A stretch of DNA of 64,000 nucleotides from Cucumis sativus (lineage: Eukaryota; Streptophyta; Magnoliopsida; Cucurbitales; Cucurbitaceae), in assembly GCF_000004075.3 (NCBI RefSeq), contig NC_026659.2, positions 31,452,272-31,516,271 of the forward strand. Direction: 5' to 3'. The notes under the pieces are model-generated. The model was not told the DNA's origin and did not search any database. It saw only the letters and a program-made list of their open reading frames with translations. A program made the position numbers and the translations under genes. Positions 46,901 through 64,000 of the stretch are shown piece by piece; positions within the stretch are counted from its first letter, which is position 1; each line of letters begins with the position of its first letter.

Positions 46901-49900
46901 TCTAAGGCTGTTAATTCAAGACCTTATCTTTAGTCTCAGACAAGACTACGGGCAAGATTAAGTACCAATAATAGCAAAACTACCATACAAAATAAAACTG
47001 CAGAAAGGAAGGTAAATCACTAAACAGCATATAACTTAATATTCATTAGTCAATGGAGGTAACGTGCAACAAAATTATGCACTCAAGATGAAGCCATTTA
47101 GATAAGAGTGTGGTCATAGACAATGAGACCTAATGTATAAAACAGAAAATACTACTAATAATTCCAATGCAAAAAATAAGAACAATAAAAATAAGAACAA
47201 TAAAAATAAGAACAATTCATTGCAGCATTGGAGGATATAAACATGCTAAAAGCATTTATTAAACCAAACATCACAGTTGAAATTTCAAGTAATGATATGG
47301 AGATACAAAGAAACAAAATACCAGGAGAGAAGGTATCCAGTGACAAGCATACCTGATTCATAACTTCCTTTATCATGTCTGTAGCAATTTCAATCTGCTT
47401 CTTATCACCAGTTACTCTAATAGTCCTTTCCTTGGATTCATCCCCTTCTGGAAGATTTTGGGGTATCAACTACATGGAAACCAAATAAGTCATAAACGAT
47501 GACTATATTAAATCATAAAAATAAATTAACATGTACCATAAAGATAGACATGCAGGATCTCAACTACCTGTATACGTGCACCAGATCTGGTTTGCAGACT
47601 TTTAATAGTCTCCCCACCTCTTCCAATAATTAAACCAACCTAGGCAGAGAAAATTTAGGTAAGTGATTGGCAGAACCAGATGACAAGTTATCCACATATA
47701 TATGGATTCCAACCTTTTCGTTTGGAACTTGTAACTGAATCTGTTCAGCAGTTGCTATAGAATGCGATGAAGTGAGGCCTCTGGCTATAAGGGATGGAGA
47801 TCCACCAGCATCAGCCTATAAGAAAGTCAAATGTAATCAAGAAATCAATATCAGGACAATAAAGTTCCAACAGATGCTAAACAGTGATTGACTGAAACAA
47901 TAATTCTGGGATGTTACTGAAAACAACTAAGAGCAACAGAATAGTTACAATGATAATGACAGGAAAAAATTATATTAAAAAAGTAAACCTCTGCAATCAC
48001 AGCATTAATTAACTCCTCTGCTTTCTTTATATTTTCCGAAGTTCCAATTATTTCTACAGGTCTAGTCAAACGATTTGGATCCGCTTCTGCATCCCTCATA
48101 ATTTGAATCTTCGCACCAGAATTGTATTGCAAGTATCGAATTGTATCTCCAGCCTTCCCAATAAGAACACCTACCTGCAGTACATATGCCAAAATTTGTC
48201 ATATGAAAATTGAAATATCGAGAAAGATTCAGTCATATTGTAAGTTCAGTCCCCAAACTTCCGAAGTTGTATCAAGTAGATCCCTACTAAACTTCTTTAA
48301 AAAAGAAATCTAATACTCCCTAAACTTTCAAAAAGGACAAATGCATCCTTGTACAACTAATGTTGTATTTGATGAGCCCTTGAACTTCTAAAAAGCATAT
48401 CATAATCCAAAAAATTGGTAACTTCAGTTCAACAACCCTGATAGACTCTAAAAGCTCAAGACCAAAAAAATAATTAATAACATTAACTTGAGGCAAAGGT
48501 TGGAAAATATTGTTTAATAAGCATATAAACAAACTCAACATCAAGCTTAAACAACAATCCATGGATCAAAACTAGATAAATCTTAAGTTCACACCTTACT
48601 ATTAGGAACTTCCATTTTATATGTTGTTGTTTCCGACTCAGATGAAGGCTGATCTTGCTCAGCATTAGAAATATCCTCCTCCTGCAGTGGAGGTGCAGCC
48701 TCAACTTCAGAAGGCTGACTTTCCTCCTTGGAGAGTTCTTGAGTTTTGTCCTCCTGAGAGATTTCGGCAGCAGAATCCTGAGAGATTTCAGCTGCAGAAT
48801 CCTGAGCATCACCTGCTTCATGAGGCTCTTCAGTGGGTTGTTCCGTTCCCTCTTTTTCAGGCAACACCTCCACTGAAGCAGGCGGTTCCTCTTCAGATGA
48901 TTGCTTATAATCTTCCTTAGGTTCCAGCTCTTCTTCCTTCTTTTCTTCATGTCCATTCTCACTAGCTGTAGAAGAAAACAAAACAATCTGACGTTAGACT
49001 TCACAGCAAGAATAAAATAATTATAAATTACCTTGATAAAACATCGATTGAATTGTCAAGAGTAAAACAGTAAATTAACAAAAACAAAACAAAAGGATTG
49101 GATTCTTATTAAGCAGCTCACAAAGGAGCCTTTTCAACCATAATCAATGTCAAAACTCAAATTATAAACCTTGCATAATAAACAAGTAATAATTCTTTAA
49201 AAAGAAACATCAACACCAAAGTTAAAAAGGAGTTCAGTTCTTAACACATTCGTCCATCTACACGGCCATTTATACAAACGGATCCGCACTTAAATTCCAA
49301 ACGGGAAATGGAAAACATATGAATACAGCCAGCTTTTCCAATAGGAAGTTAGCTGCCACAAACATAGTCTTCCTGCAAATCCATCGTCATTTTCGCTCTC
49401 CCTCTTACATAGTTTTTGGTATAGTTACATTAGCTGCCAAAAACGAAGCTCAAACAGATGAATCTATTGAGGCATAGAATGAAACATCCCATGTACGAAA
49501 CATACTAAACTAGAACACTTGTTGAACAATAAGGGAGCTGGTTGAACACACATAATATGAATAGATACTTGTTCTGCACATGTCAGAACGTTCGCCAAAT
49601 TATCTAATAAAATAATTCTGTTATTGAACTAACTTTTAGCATTTCCCAATGAAAAAAGAAATATGCATTAATCGATTGAGGGAAAGCTAAACACAAACGG
49701 CAGACAATAGCCATAGAACATCTTTATGCAAGCAGTAATACAAGCATACGCATATCTAGAAAGAATCTGCGTATTTCATGATGGGCTGAAAAGTAAAATC
49801 TTATTCAGTTATAAATCTCGAAGAATAATGTTCCACTTCGTCGTAAGAATCAAGAGGACTCGAAGTGTTTGCAGTAGAAAGTAGACATCATCCAAACATT

Positions 49901-50357
49901 TATTGCCTCCAAACGCGTAATGGTTCCAAAGTAAAAAAAAAAAAAAAAAAAAAAACCCATTCACTCGGAAAGTCGTCCAGCATTTTCTGCTACCAGCTAC
50001 GCGTACTTGAACAAGTAGAGAAAAAAAGACAAAGAAAATCCACAAATACACATATCCAATATTTCCAAGAATTTCGAGAACACAAAATCGTCAATCCCCT
50101 AAAAATGCTAAAATAAGAAAGTAAGAAATAACAGTACCATTCCCCTCGGGCTTCCCCTCGAGGCGAGGGCGCTTGTACTCCGATTCGTCAGAAATGGGAA
50201 CGTCGGCTGCATCAGGAGCAGCAGACCCCTCAATGGGTTCGGCATGGTTCTCCTCGGTGGCTTCAGTGGGTTCACTGTCCAAATCTACAAGTTTGCGCTT
50301 GTGATCCAAGGGCTCGGGGCTGGCAGCTCCGGTAGCTACGACGACTTCCTCCGCCAT
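43947..50357 (-). CDS. KH-domain RNA-binding protein, FUBP-like, Q/G/Y-rich tail
   Basis: Seven exons in transcript order (50357-50138, 48965-48595, 48174-47989, 47815-47714, 47639-47568, 47469-47353 and 45242-43947) join in frame to 787 aa. Residues 1-190 are acidic, with a basic patch HKRKLVD. KH1 (about 190-258) has VGVLIGKAGDTIRYLQ with the GKAG loop. KH2 (about 284-353) has VGLIIGRGGETIKSLQ with the GRGG loop. Residues 355-787 form a low-complexity tail rich in Gln, Gly, Tyr, Pro, Ala and Ser. KH domains bind single-stranded RNA or DNA through the GXXG loop. Plant relatives include At2g25970, from memory. The first ATG, at 50357, is in good context (ACCATGGC). Exons 1-2 encode a tandem AEISQDSAAEISQ duplication. 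The promoter is copy A of a triplicated sequence. Confidence 0.93.
45243..47352 (-). other. 2.1-kb last intron of the KH gene
   Basis: No coding region or clear transposon is seen inside. It separates the KH exons from the single exon encoding the low-complexity tail. Near 47170-47215, minus-strand sequence shows a short triplication of 'aaaataagaacaata'. Confidence 0.7.
48966..50137 (-). other. First intron of the KH gene
   Basis: This 1.2-kb intron follows the donor ATG|GTACTG and ends at CTACAG. It contains an A(23)-type homopolymer at about 49931-49955 on the plus strand. No other feature is seen. Confidence 0.7.
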
Positions 50358-50386
50358 GGTAGTGACTAAGAAAGACGTGTATGGAG

Positions 50387-50664
50387 GTAGTGTTGGTTCC
50401 AAAAGGCCTCGTTGGTGGGGGAGATCGAAGTTAGGGTTGAGATGAGAAGAGATGAGAGTGAGAGAAAGAAAGGACGTGATGCGAAGATGAAGAATGAGCG
50501 GTGTTGAGATATTTATATAGGGGTGAGAAAATGCGAATGCTAAAGTTATTTTACCATATTACTCAAATCAATATTTTAGGGCTTAGGATCCCATATGGGC
50601 CATTGTCAGTCCAATAAGCCTAATTGGGCTTTTTTTTTGTTGACATTTTGGAAGAGAAATTCTC
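50387..50664 (-). promoter_or_regulatory. Promoter/leader copy A (KH gene)
   Basis: On the minus strand this holds a TATA box (tatataaat, 50512-50519) about 155 bp before the KH start codon. Two site II type boxes, TGGGCC (50596-50601) and TGGGCT (50625-50630), read on the plus strand, lie upstream of it, and a CT-rich leader follows. The sequence is homologous to copies B (53392-53566) and C (54137-54386). Site II boxes are bound by TCP factors and are typical of plant housekeeping, ribosomal and mitochondrial genes. Confidence 0.75.
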
Positions 50665-51793
50665 ATCTTTCAACATATTTCTAAGTATCGATAATATTAG
50701 TTACACCTTCAAATCTTTTATTCCACCTATTTGTGAAAAAACAAATAGCCTAACCATAAGAAGGGTTGTGAGAGATAGTCATTAAAAAGCAGGGTTGGGA
50801 GAGATAAAAACACAGTGGATCTTGCTGAGGAATAAACCACCATGGATGAAAATGGAGAGTGTTTTAGAATTTAAAGAGTTTTGATCCAATGTTAGAATAC
50901 ATGAATAAATATCTTTACCAAACGTTCATTCATAGAAAGTAGAGATGTAAGAATAACCGCAACAGATTGAATTAAGTTAGTTTAAAATTTATCTTTTGTT
51001 GAACTTTGTTATTTTGTTTTCTTTTTCTTTGGCTAGGTCTAGGATTTGGGTTGGATTGGGCTTTAACCCAAATTAATGATATTAACGATATATATTTTTA
51101 TAATAATTTTAGTTTGAAGTAAATAAGAATGAATAAAGTTAATTTTTGACCCTCCTTAGGTAATTCTAGATGTTTAAAATTTTTGTTCAATATTATCGTA
51201 TTAATGTTACACTTTATGAGTGTATTAATTTGAAGATACGATATAATGTTTTTAAATTAAAACTACATAACTCAATTACCTAACCCGTCATTCGGGTACA
51301 ATTTACCCACCTTTCAGTAGGATTAAGTCATTTAGAAAATAAAAAATAATAATAATGATAATATTAACGGAAAGTTGAATGGTAAAGTTTAATTTTATTA
51401 ATTACTATGTAATACAAATTTGTTTAGGCAAACAAAAAATTTTGATTCGTTCCAATTTTATTTCTTAATTTAAGTTTCATCAGATCGCATGGATCGTCCC
51501 CCTTCCATTATTAGCTTTGACACTTCATAGAAAGGTACAAAGGGAGTGGAAGTGTGGAATTTAACATAGACGATTACAAGTTGATTAAAACGTTTGAGGT
51601 AAAGTAAGAAAGTTTGAGGCAGAACAAATTGTACCCAATAAAACACATACATCTCATACAGGTAAATTGCCTACACAGTTGGAGAAGAAGCTCAATGTTC
51701 CCATTTGCTTATGAAGTCCCACATTTGGAAATGGCACCAAAACAATATATATGTGTGTGTATATACAGTTATAAAATGGTAGCAGAAGAAAGG
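50665..51793. other. Intergenic, AT-rich
   Basis: It separates the KH promoter from the 3' end of CNX7 and includes the CNX7 3' UTR (about 51600-51793). I see no other gene or element. Confidence 0.55.
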
Positions 51794-52105
51794 TTAGCCA
51801 CCACTTATGGGAGGGATAATTGCCAACTCATCTCCATCTTTAACAATTGTTGAATCAGTTGTATAATCCTCATTCAGAGCCAGAACCACACATCCAAGGA
51901 TTTCCTCTAGCCTAGGAAATTTGCCTATAATCTTGTCCAGACAATCCTTTGTAGTACTACCTAAAGGGATCTCCAATAAAACATCATTCGTACCTGTCAG
52001 ATCTCGAGCTCTAGCAAAAAACAATGTCTTGATTTGAACCAGTTGCTCTACTTTATCCTCACCATGCTTGTCTGCAGATACAAATCCATCTTCCTGTTCT
52101 TTCAT
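51794..52105 (-). CDS. CNX7: Molybdopterin synthase sulfur carrier subunit (MOCS2A/CNX7)
   Basis: A single coding exon gives 103 aa with a ubiquitin-like MoaD fold: VQIKTLFFARARDLTG, a central region with LDKIIGKFPRLEEIL, and the C-terminus DGDELAIIPPISGG. The terminal Gly-Gly is the residue pair that is thiocarboxylated and donates sulfur to precursor Z (cPMP) to make molybdopterin. The protein acts in the cytosol with the large subunit MOCS2B/CNX6. The length fits plant CNX7 (about 96-105 aa). On the minus strand a TTTTCTGTAG acceptor lies 11 bases before the ATG. A donor GTAAC at 53343-53347 ends a leader exon at 53348, so the 5' UTR is split by a 1.2-kb intron. Its promoter is copy B of the triplicated sequence. 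Confidence 0.93.
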   Translation of the reverse strand: MKEQEDGFVSADKHGEDKVEQLVQIKTLFFARARDLTGTNDVLLEIPLGSTTKDCLDKIIGKFPRLEEILGCVVLALNEDYTTDSTIVKDGDELAIIPPISGG

Positions 52106-52116
52106 GGCTTTTATGT

Positions 52117-53347
52117 CTACAGAAAAGATATGATCAAAGAGGTTACTATTTTCTCAAATGGCAGAATGGGATGAGGGAGTTACATTAAATCGTGTGAGGT
52201 AGGAGGTCAATGTAATGCCTACTTCTGCTGGGACATATTTCAAACTTCTGTTAGGACATAATCCTCAGCCTAATCATTTTTGGTTCCACTCGTGGAAAGC
52301 TTTTTAAAAAAGCTGCTCTTCCTAAAAGAAAGTACTTTCTCCTAAAATATGGGAGAGTGTTGAGAAGTGTGGAGAACCTCATTTTGTTATGAGGTCGTTT
52401 ATATTTTAAGTGGTGTAAGATAGGAATGCTGTTAGATACTTGAGGGAGTTCACTAGTAATTAGTTAGTGAGTTTTTTTTTTTTTTAATTGAATCTGGTTA
52501 TAAATATTAAACAAAGAAAATGAGACTGAGAACAGAGGCCAGAGGTAATGTTATGGAGAGTGATTTAGCGCTTGAGAGAGACCTCAAGAGAGAGGCAGTC
52601 CAAGTACCTAATACCAATGTACTTCTGTGTGCCTCAGACGCTAATATCACTTAAAATCACTCAGAATCTATTGCTTGCCCGAATTGTCTATGACTTTAGG
52701 TCCGCTGCTTGAGACTTGGATAATAGATTACATAAATCCAGGATAGATTTGGCGAAACTTTTGGTGGTAGTATGACCTGATGTGATAGAGGAGGTATGGA
52801 GTATGGCTTAGTAATAGAAAAACGCATATGTGGTAAATAAGCACACTTCAAATGCCAGCAATATCCAGGTCTAACCAATGATTCAAAAACCAACAAAGAA
52901 AATATACTTTAAATCGATTCATCGACGAACTTCAGAAAACCACAATATGTAATTAGTAATTATCAGAAAATAGAGATTTCAGTCATGATCGTAAACGACA
53001 ACTCCATAAAAAGGGTTCATTTTCCAGAATGTAAATTGAGAGATTTGGATTGACCAGGCAGTCATATCCTATGACTATCGATTAATCTTCACCGGTACCA
53101 ATTCATTTCCACATCCCACATGTCAAAACTGGAACAAAATCGTTCAACAACCAAATAAAAAGAAAAGCAAAACATATGATATTAGGTTCTAGGAACGAGC
53201 TCAAGGCCTAAATTTTAGTGTTTTCCCAGTAAGAATATCGATCAGAATTAAAGCCAAGGAACACTTGAACCAAACATCAAGAGACAAATCCCAAAATTTG
53301 CAAATGAAGAACGAAATTTAGAAAATTAAAGCCAAAAAAAAAGTTAC
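52117..53347 (-). other. CNX7: 5' UTR intron of CNX7
   Basis: The borders are inferred from the donor GTAAC (minus strand, 53347-53343) and the acceptor TTTTCTGTAG just before the coding exon. I see no gene or defined transposon inside; a T run lies near 52470-52485. Confidence 0.6.
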
Positions 53348-53566
53348 CCCAAATTTTGCAGAGCTGAACAAGAAGAAAGGCGCGTAAGAAAGTAGTGTTG
53401 GTCCAAAAGCCCCCGTCGGTGAGGAAGATGGGAGTTAGGGTTCAGATGAGATGAGAGTGGGAGAAAGAAATGATATGATGCGATTATGCTAATACTTATG
53501 GGCCTTTGTCAGTCCAATGGGCCTAAATGGGCTTTTTGTTGACGATCGATGGAGAGAAATTAGATG
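53348..53566 (-). promoter_or_regulatory. Promoter/leader copy B (CNX7)
   Basis: The homologous part is 53392-53566, and the leader exon should end at 53348. It keeps the CT-rich leader and three site II boxes (TGGGCC at 53499-53504 and 53518-53523, TGGGCT at 53528-53533). It lacks the roughly 80-100 bp segment that carries the TATA box in copies A and C. The deletion edges fall at short 'atgcta' phrases. Confidence 0.7.
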
Positions 53567-53642
53567 CGTTATAAATATTCGAACTCGAACATAATTCTAA
53601 CTACCACGAAGCATTCATGCCTAAGATTACGAATGAAGAAAA

Positions 53643-53690
53643 TCATCAAAAGGAAAGAAGGAAAGAAGGAAAGAAAGAAAACAGTTTAAT
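53643..53690. repeat. GAAA/GGAAA microsatellite
   Basis: A purine run of 'aaggaaag' and 'aaag' units lies just 3' of the SDHAF1-like coding region. Confidence 0.85.
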
Positions 53691-53759
53691 TTCTAGGGTT
53701 CAAAATTGATCGTACGAAGAACAGTAATAGCCAATAATCGAAGAAATGTACACACAGTT

Positions 53760-54023
53760 TCAAGGCTCAGGATTGGGATCGAGCGTAGACAATCGAACGG
53801 TGGCAGGACTTTTAAGTTGATCCAACTGTTTGTTACCTCGACGAAGAAGGTACTCGATATAGATGAAATTTTTACGATCAATTTGCTTGGCGTTGCGGCG
53901 AAACTCGGTGGCGACAATTGATTCCATTTGCTGTCGATCTTCAACCGATTTGGTGCGAGCTGCTCGGAGAAATGCTCTGTAGAGACTGAGCACTTGCTTT
54001 TGCAACCCTGAAAGCTTCGCCAT
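53760..54023 (-). CDS. SDHAF1: SDHAF1-like LYR protein (complex II assembly)
   Basis: A single exon encodes 87 aa. The N-terminal LYR motif is at residues 14-16 in LQKQVLSLYRAFLRAAR, followed by VATEFRRNAKQIDRKN, IEYLLRRGNKQLDQLKS and TVRLS. This order and spacing match SDHAF1 (LYRM8), the mitochondrial matrix factor that helps deliver Fe-S clusters to the SDH2 subunit of succinate dehydrogenase. There is no obvious cleavable presequence, which is normal for LYR proteins. The CDS is unspliced. Its promoter (copy C) starts about 115 bp upstream, and its 3' end is followed within 200 bp by promoter copy B, so the gene is tightly packed against CNX7. Other LYR families are less likely given the LRRGNKQLxxL block. 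Confidence 0.88.
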   Translation of the reverse strand: MAKLSGLQKQVLSLYRAFLRAARTKSVEDRQQMESIVATEFRRNAKQIDRKNFIYIEYLLRRGNKQLDQLKSPATVRLSTLDPNPEP

Positions 54024-54136
54024 TGTAGCTTCCTCCCCGATACTAATTAATCCCTACCTATCATAATCTTCTTGAAATCATTTAGGTCAAATTAGAATGG
54101 CAACGGTGAAGAAACAAATCAAGAACTTGGGGTGTG

Positions 54137-54386
54137 TGTAGTAGATCGTAATGCCCCCGTCGGTGAGGATGATCGAAGCTAGGGCTCAGATGAGATGAGA
54201 GTGAGAGAAAGAAAGGGATGTGATGCGATCATGCGAAGATGTAGCCTTCGCGGTTTTGGGATATTTATATTGGGGAAAGGAAATGCTAATGCTAAAGGTA
54301 ATCTCCATATTCCCCAAATAAATATTTTAGGGCTTTTATGGGCCTAATTGGGCTTTTTGTTGACAATGGAGGGGGAGAAATTAGAT
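54137..54386 (-). promoter_or_regulatory. Promoter/leader copy C (SDHAF1-like gene)
   Basis: On the minus strand a TATA box (atataaatat) lies at 54261-54270. Site II boxes TGGGCC (54339-54344) and TGGGCT (54349-54354), read on the plus strand, are upstream. A CT-rich leader covers about 54140-54235. It is the best preserved of the three homologous copies in the window. Confidence 0.75.
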
Positions 54387-55253
54387 CTTAAACATAATTC
54401 AAATACTATGAAGAGAAGTTTTGTTTACATTTATTGATGTATTGAATATCAATGACTAACTTGTATTTTCATGGAAAATATATCTAAATATTATTTGCAC
54501 ATTTAATGCTTACCAAATTTAAAGTTCAAAATTTAAAAACTATTTTTATAGTTTGAAATGTAGGGTATGCGAGTTTAAATTTGCATTTATCTTTCCAGAT
54601 TTTTCCACAACTCTTTTACCTTTTGTATTAGTCCAATTTCTAAATCTAAATTTTTGTTGCCTTTATTCAAAGATTGATGGTATCAATTGCATCGATGAGA
54701 TATATAGTATGAAATGACATATTCGCATCATTAAATGATGATAGTACTCATTGTGATGAGCGATTATAGATGACTTTGATTTAACTTTTTAAATGTCTAA
54801 TTTCGAAAATAAATCATTTGAGAAAAAAAACGATTAAAACATCTTGAAAATGTATCTTACAACAATTTCTAATCAAAAGATTTTGAATAAAAATTATTTT
54901 TCTCTAGTCAATTCAATTCAAACACACTCTAGGACAATGTGTGTGATGAAAGAATTGTATTCCCAAACTATACCCTTTGTCTCCTTGAATAGAATGAATT
55001 ATTGTGAGTTGAAGATAGGTAGAAAATTACATGTATAACTCAAAATATTAGAACAAAGAAACCAAACCAAAAGTTGGAAACATCGCAATAATACTAAATA
55101 CTAAATACTAGACAGCAAAAAGTCAGATAGATAAAACTGAATATATTGAAATGTTAAAATGAAATAGAGACAACATGATACATTTAGCCAAAAACTAAAT
55201 ATTAAATACATATTTTCCATGGAAAAATATAAAATGGAAAGTGATTTGATGAA
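54387..55253. other. Intergenic: upstream of copy C and GBA2 3' region
   Basis: AT-rich; no gene is recognised. A 64-codon frame at 54844-55038 has no domain. The right end should contain the 3' UTR of the glucosylceramidase gene. Confidence 0.55.
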
Positions 55254-63910
<8,657 letters not shown>

Positions 63911-64000
63911 CTGAAGAGGTAAAGAAAAGAGAGCTCCAAATCTCAGCAAGAAAATGCCTTGCCATTGTATCAAAACGAACTATAGAAAATCGTATAAAAA

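Overview
The window is nuclear DNA of a dicot plant: AT-rich, many introns with GT-AG borders, plastid-targeted and mitochondrial housekeeping genes, PPR genes and many degenerate transposons. The overall style, including the TCTATCA-TGATAGA repeat near 59.5 kb, suggests a cucurbit such as Cucumis. That is an impression from memory, not a database result.

Layout, left to right. 1.0-4.0 kb is a Mutator-like element with 113-bp inverted repeats that carries a Ulp1 (C48) protease segment. 4.9-11.7 kb is the nuclear-pore mRNA-export gene RAE1 (+). 13.5-15.6 kb is an intronless E-class PPR gene (+). 17.9-30.2 kb is a complete 18-exon plastid aspartokinase/homoserine dehydrogenase gene (+), with a 2.5-kb LINE in intron 10. 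31.8-33.9 kb is a four-exon gene for a 125-residue protein I do not recognise (+). 35.4-39.9 kb is a seven-exon plastid VTT/DedA-family membrane protein gene (+), with another LINE relic in intron 1. 41.1-43.1 kb is an intronless PPR gene (-) close to Arabidopsis At1g71460. 43.9-50.4 kb is a two-KH-domain RNA-binding protein gene with a long Q/G/Y-rich tail (-). 51.8-53.5 kb is the small molybdopterin synthase subunit CNX7/MOCS2A (-). 53.8-54.0 kb is an SDHAF1-type LYR protein (-). 55.3-63.9 kb is the 3' part of a GH116 non-lysosomal glucosylceramidase gene (-), whose N-terminal exons lie beyond the right edge.

Most genes are unrelated housekeeping genes. The exception to simple neighbourhood is 50-54.4 kb. 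There the promoter and 5'-leader of three adjacent, non-homologous minus-strand genes (KH protein, CNX7, SDHAF1-like) are copies of one sequence. They share TGGGCC/TGGGCT site II boxes; the KH and SDHAF1 copies also share a TATA box, which the CNX7 copy has lost by deletion. I consider this local promoter triplication the most interesting signal in the window.

Exon coordinates were derived by hand from splice signals, phase and protein family sense. All multi-exon models given as complete close in frame. 5' and 3' UTR ends are estimates.
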